A stretch of DNA of 64,000 bases. Source: Tellurirhabdus rosea (GTDB lineage Bacteria; Bacteroidota; Bacteroidia; Cytophagales; Spirosomataceae). Shown here piece by piece: positions 16,325-24,957 of the stretch; position 1 is the stretch's first letter; every line of letters begins with the position of its first letter. The DNA lies in NCBI RefSeq assembly GCF_026278345.1, contig NZ_CP111085.1, positions 4,288,501 through 4,352,500 on the forward strand. The letters run 5' to 3'. The notes beneath the pieces are model-generated. The model had not been told where the DNA came from and did no database searches. It was given only the letters and a program-made list of their open reading frames with translations. The translations under genes and the position numbers were made by a program.

Positions 16325-17380
16325 ATGAGAATCAGGTTGATCGTCCTGTCGCTGCTGCTGTTTTCTGCCCCGGTCCGGGCGCAGTCCGCCTTTCCCAAAC
16401 TTCCTTCATCGGCGATGGCCATCGCCGTCGATAGCCGGGATAACCTGATTATCGCCGCTCACATGGACCGGATTCTGAAGCTGGCTCCGGACGGTACGCT
16501 GACCGTTCTGAACGGTGATTTGAAGAAAGCAAGAATCTCCGGGGCTTACCCGAGCTGCCGCGCCCTGGCCATCGATGCGCAGGATAACGTGTACATGGCG
16601 AGCGACGATCTCATCTGGAAAATGACCCCGGAGGGGAAGATTACTCTCTTTGCCGGAGTGCCGTACATGGCGGCGGCGAAGGACGGACCCCTGAAAACGG
16701 CCCAGTTCCGGAGCATCGAACATCTGAAAATCGACCCGGCGGGCAATTTGTACGTGACCGAACGGGACAATACGAACAAAGACAATCTGGGCGATTTTTA
16801 CCTGATTCGCAAAATTGATACGAACGGTCTGGTCACAACGCTCCTGAATACCCGGCAGCATCCGGTCCTGAAGACAAAATGGATTGCCGGAATGGGGGTC
16901 GATGCCGGGGGAAACCTGTATCTGAGCGACGGGGCCGGACGGTGCATCCGCAAGCTCGACTCCGGCGGGGCCGTCAGCACGGCGGCGGGACTCTGCGGAA
17001 AGCGCGATTTTCATCCGGTTTACGTGCAGGGCGACATCAGCAAAGCCGAACTGATGGCCCCGCAGGACATCGTTATCAACCCGAAAGGCGACGTTATCTT
17101 CATCGACGGACGTCTGAACCGTCTCATCAAAATCGCTAACCGGATCGTCGCCACCCTCGCCGGAAACAGCGAAATCCAGCCCAACAACGTCAACATGGGC
17201 GGCCGTTCAAAAGAAGGCTACAAGGACGGCAGGGCACTCACGGCCCTGTTCAACTTTCCGCAGCGGTGCGCCATCGCGATGGACAGCAAACAGAACATCT
17301 ACATTCTCGACGGGGGCAACGACTGCATCCGCAAACTGTCGGCCGATGGAATGGTGACGACGGTGGCGACGAGCCGGTAG
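16325..17380 (+). CDS. exported NHL-repeat beta-propeller protein
   Basis: A 351-residue secreted protein with a signal peptide (MRIRLIVLSLLLFSAPVRAQ) and repeated NHL-type blades: AIAVDSRDNLIIAA, ALAIDAQDNVYMAS, HLKIDPAGNLYVTE, GMGVDAGGNLYLSD, DIVINPKGDVIFID and AIAMDSKQNIYILD, each followed by a K/R-L or I-R-K segment. That gives about six blades. NHL propellers are binding or lyase scaffolds; no catalytic residues are recognisable. The frame runs 14 codons further upstream, but the signal peptide fixes ATG 16325. Confidence 0.85.
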   Translation: MRIRLIVLSLLLFSAPVRAQSAFPKLPSSAMAIAVDSRDNLIIAAHMDRILKLAPDGTLTVLNGDLKKARISGAYPSCRALAIDAQDNVYMASDDLIWKMTPEGKITLFAGVPYMAAAKDGPLKTAQFRSIEHLKIDPAGNLYVTERDNTNKDNLGDFYLIRKIDTNGLVTTLLNTRQHPVLKTKWIAGMGVDAGGNLYLSDGAGRCIRKLDSGGAVSTAAGLCGKRDFHPVYVQGDISKAELMAPQDIVINPKGDVIFIDGRLNRLIKIANRIVATLAGNSEIQPNNVNMGGRSKEGYKDGRALTALFNFPQRCAIAMDSKQNIYILDGGNDCIRKLSADGMVTTVATSR

Positions 17381-17561
17381 CCCGGTCAGGCGTCTGTACG
17401 CCCCCGAACCCGTTAGAGGCCTCTCCGCAGGCTACTTTTTTCCGAACCATTCATTCCGAAGGCCGTTACAAACCCAAACCTCCGTTCATCATTGGACCAG
17501 ACGGGTTCTGAATAGGCGACGGCCCCAGCGGTGCCACCGGTGACCGGAAAAACCTGTTTTT

Positions 17562-18650
17562 ATGGCAACAATCAAAACAAAAGCGTACGGTGCCAAAGCC
17601 TCGCTGATCGATTCCATGAGTCGGCTCTCGCGCATGGATATTGAGCGCCGGGCGCCGGGGGAGGACGAACTCCTGATCGACATTCTGTACTGCGGCGTAT
17701 GCCATTCCGACCTGCACCAGGTTCGTAACGACTGGGCCAATACCATCTATCCCTGCGTTCCGGGCCACGAAATTGTCGGCCGGGTGACGCAGGCGGGCAG
17801 CGGCGTGACGAAGTTTGCGGTGGGCGATGTGGTGGGCGTCGGCTGCATGGTGGATTCCTGCGGCCAGTGTGCCTCCTGCCAGGATGGGGAGGAAAATTAC
17901 TGCGAAGGGCCGGTCAGCTGGACGGCTACCTACAACGGCTACATGAAACCCAACGGCAACGGCTTCAATACCTTTGGAGGCTATTCGACCAGCATTGTTG
18001 TCCGGGAGTCGTTCGTACTGCGCATTCCGGAGGCGCTCGACATCAGCCGCGCTGCGCCCATCCTTTGTGCTGGGGTAACGACTTACTCTCCTTTGCGGCA
18101 CTGGGACGTGAAAGCCGGAGACCGGGTTGGCGTCGTCGGCCTGGGTGGGCTGGGCCATATGGCCGTGCAGCTGGCCAAAGCGATGGGTGCCCAGGTAACG
18201 GTCATCACGCACAGCGAAGAAAAGCAGGGCAGTGCCGAAGCACTGGGCGCGGACGAGGTGTTGCTGGAAAGCGACAAAAAAGCAATGACCGCGCACGAAT
18301 TGGCCTTTGATTTTCTGCTGGTGACGATTCCCGACAAGTTCGACGTCAATCCGTACGTCAGTTTGCTGAAGAAAAACGGCTCACTGGTAACGGTAGGCAT
18401 GCTGGGGCCGTACAAAGGGCCGCTGAACAACATGGAAGTGGCGTTTCACCGGCGGAGCCTGTCGGGCTCGCTGATCGGGAGCATCGCCGAAACGCAGGAA
18501 GTGCTGGATTTCTGCGCCGAGCACGGCATTCAGCCCGAGGTAGAACTGATCGAGATGAAAGACATCAACAAGGCGTTCAGCCGGATGCTCGACAACGAGG
18601 TCCGGTTCCGGTTTGTGATTGATATGCAGACGCTGAAGGACGAGGAGTGA
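17562..18650 (+). CDS. zinc-dependent NAD(P) alcohol dehydrogenase (YahK/cinnamyl-alcohol type)
   Basis: A 362-residue medium-chain dehydrogenase. Catalytic zinc ligands are C44, H69 (GHE) and C169; structural zinc ligands are C100, C103, C106 and C114. The nucleotide-binding GLGGLGHM is at residues 193-200. The order and the SWTATYNGYMKPNGNGFNT-like insertion fit the YahK/CAD subgroup, which reduces a broad range of aldehydes with NADPH. The gene stands alone, with a short intergenic gap (39 bases) to the DUF4126 gene on the same strand, so co-transcription is possible. The physiological substrate is not known. Confidence 0.87.
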   Translation: MATIKTKAYGAKASLIDSMSRLSRMDIERRAPGEDELLIDILYCGVCHSDLHQVRNDWANTIYPCVPGHEIVGRVTQAGSGVTKFAVGDVVGVGCMVDSCGQCASCQDGEENYCEGPVSWTATYNGYMKPNGNGFNTFGGYSTSIVVRESFVLRIPEALDISRAAPILCAGVTTYSPLRHWDVKAGDRVGVVGLGGLGHMAVQLAKAMGAQVTVITHSEEKQGSAEALGADEVLLESDKKAMTAHELAFDFLLVTIPDKFDVNPYVSLLKKNGSLVTVGMLGPYKGPLNNMEVAFHRRSLSGSLIGSIAETQEVLDFCAEHGIQPEVELIEMKDINKAFSRMLDNEVRFRFVIDMQTLKDEE

Positions 18651-18689
18651 GGACGTGCTCCGGGCAAAACCATTGAAAACGAAAACGTT

Positions 18690-19238
18690 ATGATACAGAC
18701 ATACGCCAAAGCTTTTGGCCTGGGCATTATTGCCGGGATGCGCTCATTTGTCGCCCCGGCCCTGTTGAGCCACAAACTGGTCCGCACGATTCCGGCCAAG
18801 GAGCCGAGCGAACCGATTCATTATTTTGTGCAGCCGCAGGCCAGTCTGGCCCTGAAGGTGCTGGCGGGTGGGGAGATTCTCGCCGACAAGATTCCCAATG
18901 TGCCCGACCGTACGGTGGCACCGGAGTTTGGCTTCCGGGTCGCGTCGGGGGCGGCCTGCGGAGCCATTGTCAGCCAGACCGAAGGCGCGGCCGTACCGGC
19001 AGGAGCGGCGGCGGGCGGTTTGGGAGCCGTCATCGGGACCCTGGCCTTTTTCCGCCTGCGGCAATGGCTGGATGAAGAAGTGGGCCTACCCGACCCGCTG
19101 GTGGCGCTGGTCGAAGATGCGCTGGCTATTGGCATTGGCTGGTCGATTGCCAACTCCGTCGAAGCGGCCCCGGCTCCCGCTCAGGAACGCATCACCGCAC
19201 CCGGCGAAGAAGCTGTATTAGCCGATTATTACGTCTGA
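18690..19238 (+). CDS. DUF4126 family membrane protein
   Basis: A 182-residue protein with the family start GLGIIAGMRSFVAPALLSH, a segment LAGGEILADKIPNVPDRT that matches the DUF4126 signature, glycine/alanine-rich hydrophobic stretches (GAACGAIV, GAAAGGLGAVIGTLAFF) and a C-terminal helix EDALAIGIGWSIAN. It is probably an inner-membrane protein; its function is unknown. It follows the alcohol dehydrogenase by 39 bases. The 940 bases downstream carry no intact gene. Confidence 0.8.
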   Translation: MIQTYAKAFGLGIIAGMRSFVAPALLSHKLVRTIPAKEPSEPIHYFVQPQASLALKVLAGGEILADKIPNVPDRTVAPEFGFRVASGAACGAIVSQTEGAAVPAGAAAGGLGAVIGTLAFFRLRQWLDEEVGLPDPLVALVEDALAIGIGWSIANSVEAAPAPAQERITAPGEEAVLADYYV

Positions 19239-19309
19239 TTTTTGGCAAAAACGGTTCGTCTTTGCCAAAGATGCCGCTTCATTCATAAAGATGGATCATA
19301 TTAATCAAG

Positions 19310-19382
19310 GACGAAGCATCTTTTGATAAAACGTCGCCTCCTCAGGTAAAATATGCGACGTTTTTATCAAAGATGCTTCGTC
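19310..19382. repeat. word-type palindrome D
   Basis: Arms 19310-19337 and 19355-19382 are complementary over 28 bases apart from a one-base slip in an A/T run. The loop is 17 bases. AAGATGC-like words and a TTAATCAAGGA direct repeat flank the arms. It lies in the gene-free stretch after the DUF4126 gene. Confidence 0.82.
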
Positions 19383-19856
19383 TTTAATCAAGGATGCGGC
19401 ATTTTAAGCAATTATGGAGCATTTTAAGGTTGGCTACGCCCCATTTTTGAGAAAGTGGGTTAGTAATGCAGGTTCCGATTCGTTCGGTCAAAACGCTGCT
19501 TTCGCTTCCAGATTGAGAGTATTTTAGATGATTTATAGTTGTTTGTCCCGCTGTTTGTGAAATAATTTGCCTCGCTGGCCGATTTTCTTTCAGAAATTTC
19601 AGCCGTAACGTCTGTCCCTGCCGGGATGTGCAGGACCGCTATGCCGGACGAAACGCTGCCGGAATTTTTATACATGCGGGCAAATACCATTGGCAATACG
19701 GAGACTATGAAGTGTTTCTTCGCAAAAGATTTGTCGAAATCGCCGATTACCCGCCCGGAACCTCAGGTTGACGTCATGACAATATCGCTGGCCAGTCCGG
19801 TCTGAGTTGCTGGTTATTTGCAGCTAAACCCGCTGGAAGAAGCTATGATACCAGAT

Positions 19857-20165
19857 TCAACGTCCAGTTTTTCCCCAGGCGTAGCTTACATAAAACCCAA
19901 ACGACGAGTTGATCAGCACCCGGCTGACGGGGTACCGATTGCCAAATAGCGCGGGTGGGGGCGAGCCGTTCAGACTGGCACTCCCGGCCAGCGTACCGGT
20001 ATGGACATTCATCAGGCCGGGGTTGAACTCGATGTGAAACGAAAGCACCGATGGCCGTCGGCGGGGAACGGGCGTCAGGTTTTCTTCTTCCTGACGGCCC
20101 AGCCGGATCGCCGCGCCGATTCGTATAGGCCCTGCGAACCCGTTTTGGCAAATTATTACTGCTTT
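19857..20165 (-). pseudogene. probable 3' remnant of an outer-membrane beta-barrel gene
   Basis: An open stretch of about 102 codons bounded upstream by a stop, with no suitable ATG. It reads like the end of a barrel: NGFAGPIRIGAAIRLGRQEE, then LSFHIEFNPGLMNVH, then INSSFGFYVSYAWGKTGR at the terminus, with alternating hydrophobic strands. Its start is missing, and the surrounding 19.4-19.8 kb is non-coding on all frames. I read it as a truncated gene. It could still be chance coding potential. Confidence 0.35.
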
Positions 20166-20179
20166 TCAGGAGAAAACTT

Positions 20180-20860
20180 TTAGGGCCGGAAACTGCCGGG
20201 CAGCGAACTGCCGGGCAACGAGTGCCGGGCGGCGTAGATGACCAATTGGCGGGTTGTCGTCAGGCCGAGCTTCTGTTTGAGGTTAGCGAAGTGGCTGGTC
20301 AGGGTAGTAGAACTGATGCCAAGGGCGTCGGCTATGGCGTCGTTTTCCAGGCCGTCGGCCAGCAGCCGCAGCACCTGCTTTTCCCGATCGCTGAGCCGCC
20401 GCAGCAGGGGAGCGCCCTTTTCCGGGTGGCTTGACGTGTCGCGCAGCCAATCCATCAGCGCAGGGCTGACGTAGCGCCGCCCCTGCCGGATGTGGCGCAG
20501 GCAGGTGAGGTATTCCTCCGGTCCGGCACCGGGGGTGAGGTAACCGCTGAGGTTGGTGGTCAGGGCCTCGTGGGTGGACAGCCCCGTATCCGAAACGCGC
20601 ATGACGCAGTCGGCCCGGCAAAGCTGTTTGGCCTGCCGGACGAGTTCGTAGCCATTGACACCTGCGAGGTAGGATTCGGTCAGAAAGAAGTCGGGTTGCT
20701 GGCTGGCGAGGTGTTCGAGAGCGGGGGCCGGTTCGCAAAAGATGCCACAGGAAACGTAGCCGCCGCCGGTAAGGGCATCACTAATCGACTGTGCTTTGGA
20801 TGTGTAAGCTTGTAAAAGCAGAAAACTGCCTGCGCAAAGAGCTTCGTTCACGCTTGTCAT
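20180..20860 (-). CDS. LuxR-type response regulator with a degenerate receiver
   Basis: A 226-residue protein. Residues 12-125 resemble a CheY-like receiver (PDFFLTESYLAGVNGYELV), but the phospho-acceptor Asp position is Glu62, so normal phosphorylation is not expected. Residues 156-212 are a LuxR/GerE helix-turn-helix (LSDREKQVLRLLADGLENDAIADALG). The Pro-Gly-Ser-rich tail LPGSSLPGSF is short. No histidine kinase is adjacent. The target is unknown; autoregulation and control of nearby genes are possible but unsupported. The start at 20860 is the only reasonable ATG for the receiver. Confidence 0.82.
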   Translation of the reverse strand: MTSVNEALCAGSFLLLQAYTSKAQSISDALTGGGYVSCGIFCEPAPALEHLASQQPDFFLTESYLAGVNGYELVRQAKQLCRADCVMRVSDTGLSTHEALTTNLSGYLTPGAGPEEYLTCLRHIRQGRRYVSPALMDWLRDTSSHPEKGAPLLRRLSDREKQVLRLLADGLENDAIADALGISSTTLTSHFANLKQKLGLTTTRQLVIYAARHSLPGSSLPGSFRP

Positions 20861-20950
20861 GAAGTGTAGCGGTAAGAAAGGTAGGTTTGCGCAAGCAAAT
20901 TAGCAGACAAACGACAATACTCTCTCAAGCCTTTCGTAAACGGCAAAAAG

Positions 20951-20979
20951 AAAGCCCGCGCATTTGCTGCACGGGCTTT
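20951..20979 (-). terminator. intrinsic terminator of glmM
   Basis: A 12-bp GC-rich stem (20951-20962 with 20968-20979, one G-T pair) and 5-base loop. Read on the minus strand it is followed by a T-rich run, 27 bases past the glmM stop codon. Confidence 0.8.
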
Positions 20980-21005
20980 TTATCCAGTGTCTTCAGGTAA
21001 TTTAT

Positions 21006-22406
21006 TTACATCTTCGCCGAAATCACTTCCTTGATATCCGCGATGATTTTCCCGGCCAGATGGTCGGCCGTGGCGAGGGTGTCGGACTCGGAATAGATGC
21101 GGATGATGGGCTCGGTGTTGGACTTCCGCAGGTGTACCCACTCCTTGTCGAACTCGATCTTCACGCCATCGATGGTGTTGATCGGATTGCGGGCGTACTT
21201 GGACTTGATGCGCTCCAGCACGGCGTCCACGTCGATTTCGGGCGTCAGTTCGATTTTGTTTTTCGAAATGTAATAGCTCGGGTACGTCCGGCGCAGCACC
21301 GAAGCGGATTTGCCGGACTTGGCCAGATGGGTCAGGAAAAGCGCAATGCCGACCAGCGCATCGCGGCCGCTGTGCAGGTCGGGGTAGATGATGCCCCCGT
21401 TGCCTTCGCCGCCGATCACCGCGCCGACTTCGTTCATCATTTCCACCACGTTCACTTCGCCCACCGCCGAGGCGTAATGCGTACCGCCATGTTTCTGCGT
21501 CACGTCGCGCAGCGCCACCGTCGACGACAGGTTGGACACCGTATTGCCCGGTTTGTTCTTCAGCACGTAATCCGCGACGGCTACCAGCGTATATTCTTCG
21601 CCAAACGGCGAGCCGTCTTCGCAAATCAGCGCCAGCCGGTCTACGTCGGGATCGACGACGACGCCCAGGTCGAAGGCGCCGCGTTCCATCTCCTTGATAA
21701 TGTCGCGCAGGTTTTCCGGCAGCGGTTCGGGGTTGTGGGCAAAATTGCCGGTCGGTTCGCAGTGCAGTTTCTGGATGGTTTCCACGCCGAGGGCTTCCAG
21801 CAGCATCGGCACGGCAAGTCCGCCGGTCGAATTGACGGCGTCTACCACAATCCGGAACTTGCGGGCGGCCACGGCTTCGCGGTCTACCAGCGGCAGGGCC
21901 AGAATGGCGTCGATATGTTTTTGCAGCCAGGTAGCATCGGTGCGGTAACTGCCCAGTTTGCGCACGTCGGCAAATTCAAACGCTTCGCTTTCGGCCAGCG
22001 CGAGGACTTCGGCCCCGTCGGCGGCGGAGATGAATTCGCCTTTTTCGTTCAGGAGTTTAAGCGCATTCCATTGAATCGGGTTGTGGCTGGCCGTCAGGAT
22101 GATGCCGCCCGCTGCCTTTTCGCCCGGAACGGCCATTTCGACCGTCGGGGTGGTAGACAGGCCGAGGTCGATGACGTTCAGGCCCAGACCCTGCAGCGTG
22201 GCCGAAACCAGTTGGGAAACCATCCCGCCCGACAGGCGACCGTCCCGTCCGATGACGACCGTGTGCGGACCGTCGCCCGGCTGTCGCGTACGCAGCCATT
22301 GCCCGAATGCCGCCGAAAATTTCACTACATCGAGCGGTGTCAGGCCCTCGCCTGTCCGGCCGCCAATCGTTCCCCGGATTCCGGAAATAGACTTAATTAA
22401 TGCCAC
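21006..22406 (-). CDS. glmM: phosphoglucosamine mutase
   Basis: A 466-residue alpha-D-phosphohexomutase that interconverts glucosamine-6-phosphate and glucosamine-1-phosphate for UDP-GlcNAc synthesis. The catalytic phosphoserine is S107 in TASHNP, the Mg-binding loop is DPDVDR at 252-257, the sugar-binding loop is GEGNGGIIYP, and the phosphate-binding loop is RKSNTEPIIRIY. Its length and the GISGIRGT-like start (SISGIRGTIGG) fit the Bacteroidota/archaeal-type GlmM rather than phosphomannomutase, though dual specificity is possible. TATCTTTG, a good -7 box, lies at 22448-22441 on the minus strand. It is probably monocistronic. Confidence 0.87.
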   Translation of the reverse strand: MALIKSISGIRGTIGGRTGEGLTPLDVVKFSAAFGQWLRTRQPGDGPHTVVIGRDGRLSGGMVSQLVSATLQGLGLNVIDLGLSTTPTVEMAVPGEKAAGGIILTASHNPIQWNALKLLNEKGEFISAADGAEVLALAESEAFEFADVRKLGSYRTDATWLQKHIDAILALPLVDREAVAARKFRIVVDAVNSTGGLAVPMLLEALGVETIQKLHCEPTGNFAHNPEPLPENLRDIIKEMERGAFDLGVVVDPDVDRLALICEDGSPFGEEYTLVAVADYVLKNKPGNTVSNLSSTVALRDVTQKHGGTHYASAVGEVNVVEMMNEVGAVIGGEGNGGIIYPDLHSGRDALVGIALFLTHLAKSGKSASVLRRTYPSYYISKNKIELTPEIDVDAVLERIKSKYARNPINTIDGVKIEFDKEWVHLRKSNTEPIIRIYSESDTLATADHLAGKIIADIKEVISAKM

Positions 22407-22509
22407 GTTGATTGGATTGAAAACAATGTTTTACAGGATACAAAGATAGCGGTCGGTGGGTAGTGGGAGTAGTTAGGGTTAGGATTTTTTAGTGAACAGT
22501 GGGAGGTGG

Positions 22510-22622
22510 TAAGTCGTAAGTCGATTAGTCGTAAGTGCTCCGCAGGATTACTATTGAGGCGAAGTACTTACGACCGCAGCGGCGGACCGCTTACGACTTA
22601 CGACTGATTGACTTACGACTGA
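22510..22622. repeat. word-type palindrome E
   Basis: Arms near 22510-22536 and 22590-22622 are built of repeated AGTCGTAAGTC words and are complementary over about 25 bases. GTGCTCCGC lies at the inner end of the left arm. The right arm ends one base before the stop codon of the transglutaminase gene (22624). Confidence 0.82.
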
Positions 22623-22623
22623 C

Positions 22624-23460
22624 CTAAAACATCTCCACTTTTGTCTCCATCGTCGACCGCACTGATTTGCCGATGAAGGTTCCCCCGAGCGGAGCCAGTT
22701 TATCGTGATAGTACGAGGCCGCCAGCGGCAGGTGTTTGTTAATGACCACGTGGCCTTCCGTGGGGTCAAAGCCCCGCCACCCGGCACCCGGCAGATACGC
22801 TTCCGCCCAGGCATGCAGTTCGTGTTCCTGCTGCGGATTTCCGAAGAGGTAGCCGCTCACAAACCGGGCTGCAATGCCGAGGCTCCGGCAACAGGCGATG
22901 TACAGCACTGCGTAGTCGCGGCAGGACCCCCGGCGCGAGTTCAGCGTTTCTTCCGGGTCATGGGCGTGACCCACTTCCCGGACCTCGTACGTAAAGCCTT
23001 CGCGGATGCGTGAGCAGAGCAGCGTCAGAAACGGGACCGTATGCCAGCGGGTTTCGTTGGCAATCTGCCGGGCAAAATCTTCCACCTTCATCGTAACCGA
23101 GTCCCGTTCGAGGTAAGGAGCCAGGGTGCGCTGCTGGTTGGCCGAATACCGGAACGGCATTTTTTCGGTTTCAAACGGAAACAGCACGAAATCGAACGAA
23201 TTGAACGGCTCGGACTGCACCTTCATCTCCGCTTCCACGGTCAGGGACCGACATTCACCCTTGAAATACACCATCTGCTGGATGTTGCCCTCGGTGTCCG
23301 TGTTGCGGGCAACCAGGCTCGGTTCCGGCTCGATCCGCAACTGATAGTCGTTCAGGCGCTGGTGCGGCCCTGTCCGGGGGTAGAGATAAAGCGTGTGCGG
23401 CTCCAGAAAAACGGGGGCGGAGTAATCGTAGCGCAGGCGGTGCCGGACGTGCAGTTCCAT
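22624..23460 (-). CDS. transglutaminase-like cysteine protease-fold protein, Anbu partner
   Basis: A 278-residue protein. The N-terminal beta-rich domain (MELHVRHRLRYDYSAPV) matches the bacterial transglutaminase N domain, and the C-terminal transglutaminase core has a full catalytic triad: C180 in RRGSCRDYA, H216 in ELHAWAEAYLPGAGW and D232 in FDPT. It lies 7 bases downstream of the Anbu gene on the same strand. This pairing is well known: Anbu loci typically encode such a transglutaminase. Activity could be proteolysis, crosslinking or amide transfer; the substrate is unknown. The gene ends in a palindromic repeat. Confidence 0.87.
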   Translation of the reverse strand: MELHVRHRLRYDYSAPVFLEPHTLYLYPRTGPHQRLNDYQLRIEPEPSLVARNTDTEGNIQQMVYFKGECRSLTVEAEMKVQSEPFNSFDFVLFPFETEKMPFRYSANQQRTLAPYLERDSVTMKVEDFARQIANETRWHTVPFLTLLCSRIREGFTYEVREVGHAHDPEETLNSRRGSCRDYAVLYIACCRSLGIAARFVSGYLFGNPQQEHELHAWAEAYLPGAGWRGFDPTEGHVVINKHLPLAASYYHDKLAPLGGTFIGKSVRSTMETKVEMF

Positions 23461-23467
23461 CGTGTCG

Positions 23468-24196
23468 TTAACGCGGCAGTTTGTTGAAAATGGGATTCAT
23501 CCAGTCGGTCGGCAGACGTCGCACGGAGTTATTGAGCAGGGCGCTCCACTGGTGCGAAATGCCCTCCATATCTTCTTTTTCAAGCCGGTGTTCGGTAAAC
23601 TGAAAACTATCCTTCGGGTAGATAACCACATCCAGCGGAAAATCCACGTCGTTGGCGCTGACCCGCGTGGCGTCGAAAGCCAGATAGCCGATTTTCAACG
23701 CCTCCTCAAGGCTCGATTCGTATTTCAGGCTTCGGTAGAGCAACGGTTTTCCGTAGCCCGAATTCCCGATAATGACAAAAGGCGAGCCGCTGCCGACCTC
23801 CACCCAGTTTCCTTCGGGATAAATCAGAAAAAGCTTGTGCTCGTCGTCGTCCTCCAGTTGCCCGCCCACAATGGCGTTCAGGTTGAAATGTAGTCCGGCG
23901 GCGGTGAGGGCGGCCCGGTCTTCGTCCGAAACCCGCCTGATCTGTTCGCCGAAGGCATTCGCCGCTTTGTATAACTTGTTGAAAGACTGGTCTTTTTCGG
24001 CAATCACCTCCCTAAAATACGTGATGGCTTTGTCACGTACCGACCGCAGACCGGAGGTCATGATAAACAGCGAATGATGTTCCAGCTGGTGAACAGAAAC
24101 CTTGCGGTTGGTCGAAACTTCAGTACCCGAGGTGAGGCGTGTATCGGCGATAGCAACCAGGCCGGAGGCCACTTTAATTCCTAGGCAATACGTCAT
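23468..24196 (-). CDS. Anbu-type proteasome-like peptidase
   Basis: A 242-residue Ntn-hydrolase of the proteasome beta/HslV superfamily. The N-terminus MTYCLGIKVASGLVAIADTR places Thr2 as the nucleophile, exposed by simple removal of Met, as in other Anbu proteins. SGLVAIADTR and IIGNSGYGKPLLYR are the substrate-binding and core strands. Anbu forms open helical or ring assemblies in other bacteria; its substrate is unsettled. It is followed by the transglutaminase gene. The alpha-E and ATP-grasp genes that usually complete the locus are not in this window. Confidence 0.87.
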   Translation of the reverse strand: MTYCLGIKVASGLVAIADTRLTSGTEVSTNRKVSVHQLEHHSLFIMTSGLRSVRDKAITYFREVIAEKDQSFNKLYKAANAFGEQIRRVSDEDRAALTAAGLHFNLNAIVGGQLEDDDEHKLFLIYPEGNWVEVGSGSPFVIIGNSGYGKPLLYRSLKYESSLEEALKIGYLAFDATRVSANDVDFPLDVVIYPKDSFQFTEHRLEKEDMEGISHQWSALLNNSVRRLPTDWMNPIFNKLPR

Positions 24197-24240
24197 TGGA
24201 GGTGGTTAAGACAAGCGAATCGGGAGCGAATATACGGAAT

Positions 24241-24405
24241 AGGTATGAGATAGGAGGTATGAGGTGAGAGGTATGAGGTATTAGGTGGGAGCTATGAGGT
24301 GAGAGGTATGAGGTAGGTGGAGACAACATCCCTTAATCTCAGTGAGGCACCGCTACCTCATACCTTATACCTAACACCTCATACCTATCACCTCCCACCT
24401 CTCGC
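24241..24405. repeat. word-type palindrome F
   Basis: A left arm (24241-24316) of about six GAGGTATGAGGT words and a right arm (24353-24405) of their complement ACCTCATACCT, around a 36-base centre containing GGCACCGC. The right arm ends 4 bases before the stop codon of the DUF2721 gene. Together they could form a very long imperfect hairpin. Confidence 0.87.
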
Positions 24406-24409
24406 CTCG

Positions 24410-24856
24410 CTATCCGTTTTCTTTTTCCCGGGAGCGGAGGGAGAAGAGCGAACTGCGGCGGCCCAGTTCTTTTTCCATGTCGCTGAGTTCGATTTTGAGG
24501 GCATTGATGGAGATGGAGATTTCGACGGCCGAAAGCGCCAGGGCGACGATCTGGAGAATCAGCGCCGAGCCGAAAAGCCAGCGGGCCGCCTGCTGCGCAT
24601 CCTGAAAAATGACCAGCATGCAGATGGCACTCAGCAGCAGACTGATTACGCTGATGACCTGAATGGCGCGAATCAGTTGCAGACGCGTGTGCAAATTCCG
24701 GATCTGGGCCACATAATCGGTATCGGGCTTCTGCCGAAATTTTTCGTGCAGATCCCGGATAAGCCCGGCGATCGCCAGAAAGCGGTTGGTGAACGCAATC
24801 ATAAGAAGCGAAACCGTTGAAAACAGCAGGGCGGGCGTACTGATGGTCAGTTCCAT
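24410..24856 (-). CDS. DUF2721 membrane protein
   Basis: A 148-residue protein whose start, PALLFSTVSLLMIAFTNRFLAIAGLIRDLH, is the DUF2721 signature. Three hydrophobic helices are visible (near residues 10-30, 65-85 and 92-115), followed by a charged C-terminal helix ending in SREKENG. The function is unknown; it is probably an inner-membrane protein. The ATG at 24856 gives the family N-terminus. Divergent from the Nudix gene, and downstream of it lies a long palindrome before the Anbu gene. Confidence 0.83.
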   Translation of the reverse strand: MELTISTPALLFSTVSLLMIAFTNRFLAIAGLIRDLHEKFRQKPDTDYVAQIRNLHTRLQLIRAIQVISVISLLLSAICMLVIFQDAQQAARWLFGSALILQIVALALSAVEISISINALKIELSDMEKELGRRSSLFSLRSREKENG

Positions 24857-24872
24857 TTTATAGCCGGTTTGT

Positions 24873-24954
24873 AAGTTTATGCTTTAGGGTATATAGTTTT
24901 GACAGGGCAAGTCCCGTTCAAACTAGAAACTTTAAACGATAAACGCTAAACTCG
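24873..24954. repeat. word-type palindrome G (weak)
   Basis: AGTTTATGCTTTAGGGTATATAG-like sequence at 24873-24900 and imperfectly complementary AAACGATAAACGCTAAAC words at 24921-24954, around GACAGGGCAAGTCCCG. It shares words with the elements at 11508, 29258 and 31787. Less well conserved than the others. Confidence 0.55.
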
Positions 24955-24957
24955 TTT

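Noticed and set aside
19460-19696. Minus-strand 78-codon frame in the gene-free region
   Set aside because: No domain, signal or promoter; composition is unlike coding DNA of the neighbours.
20964-22400. 478-codon plus-strand frame over glmM
   Set aside because: The minus strand encodes a complete GlmM with all motifs; the plus frame is Arg/His/Gln-rich noise.
24241-24405. Possible CRISPR array
   Set aside because: The repeats are direct words within inverted arms, without uniform spacers, and no cas genes are nearby.
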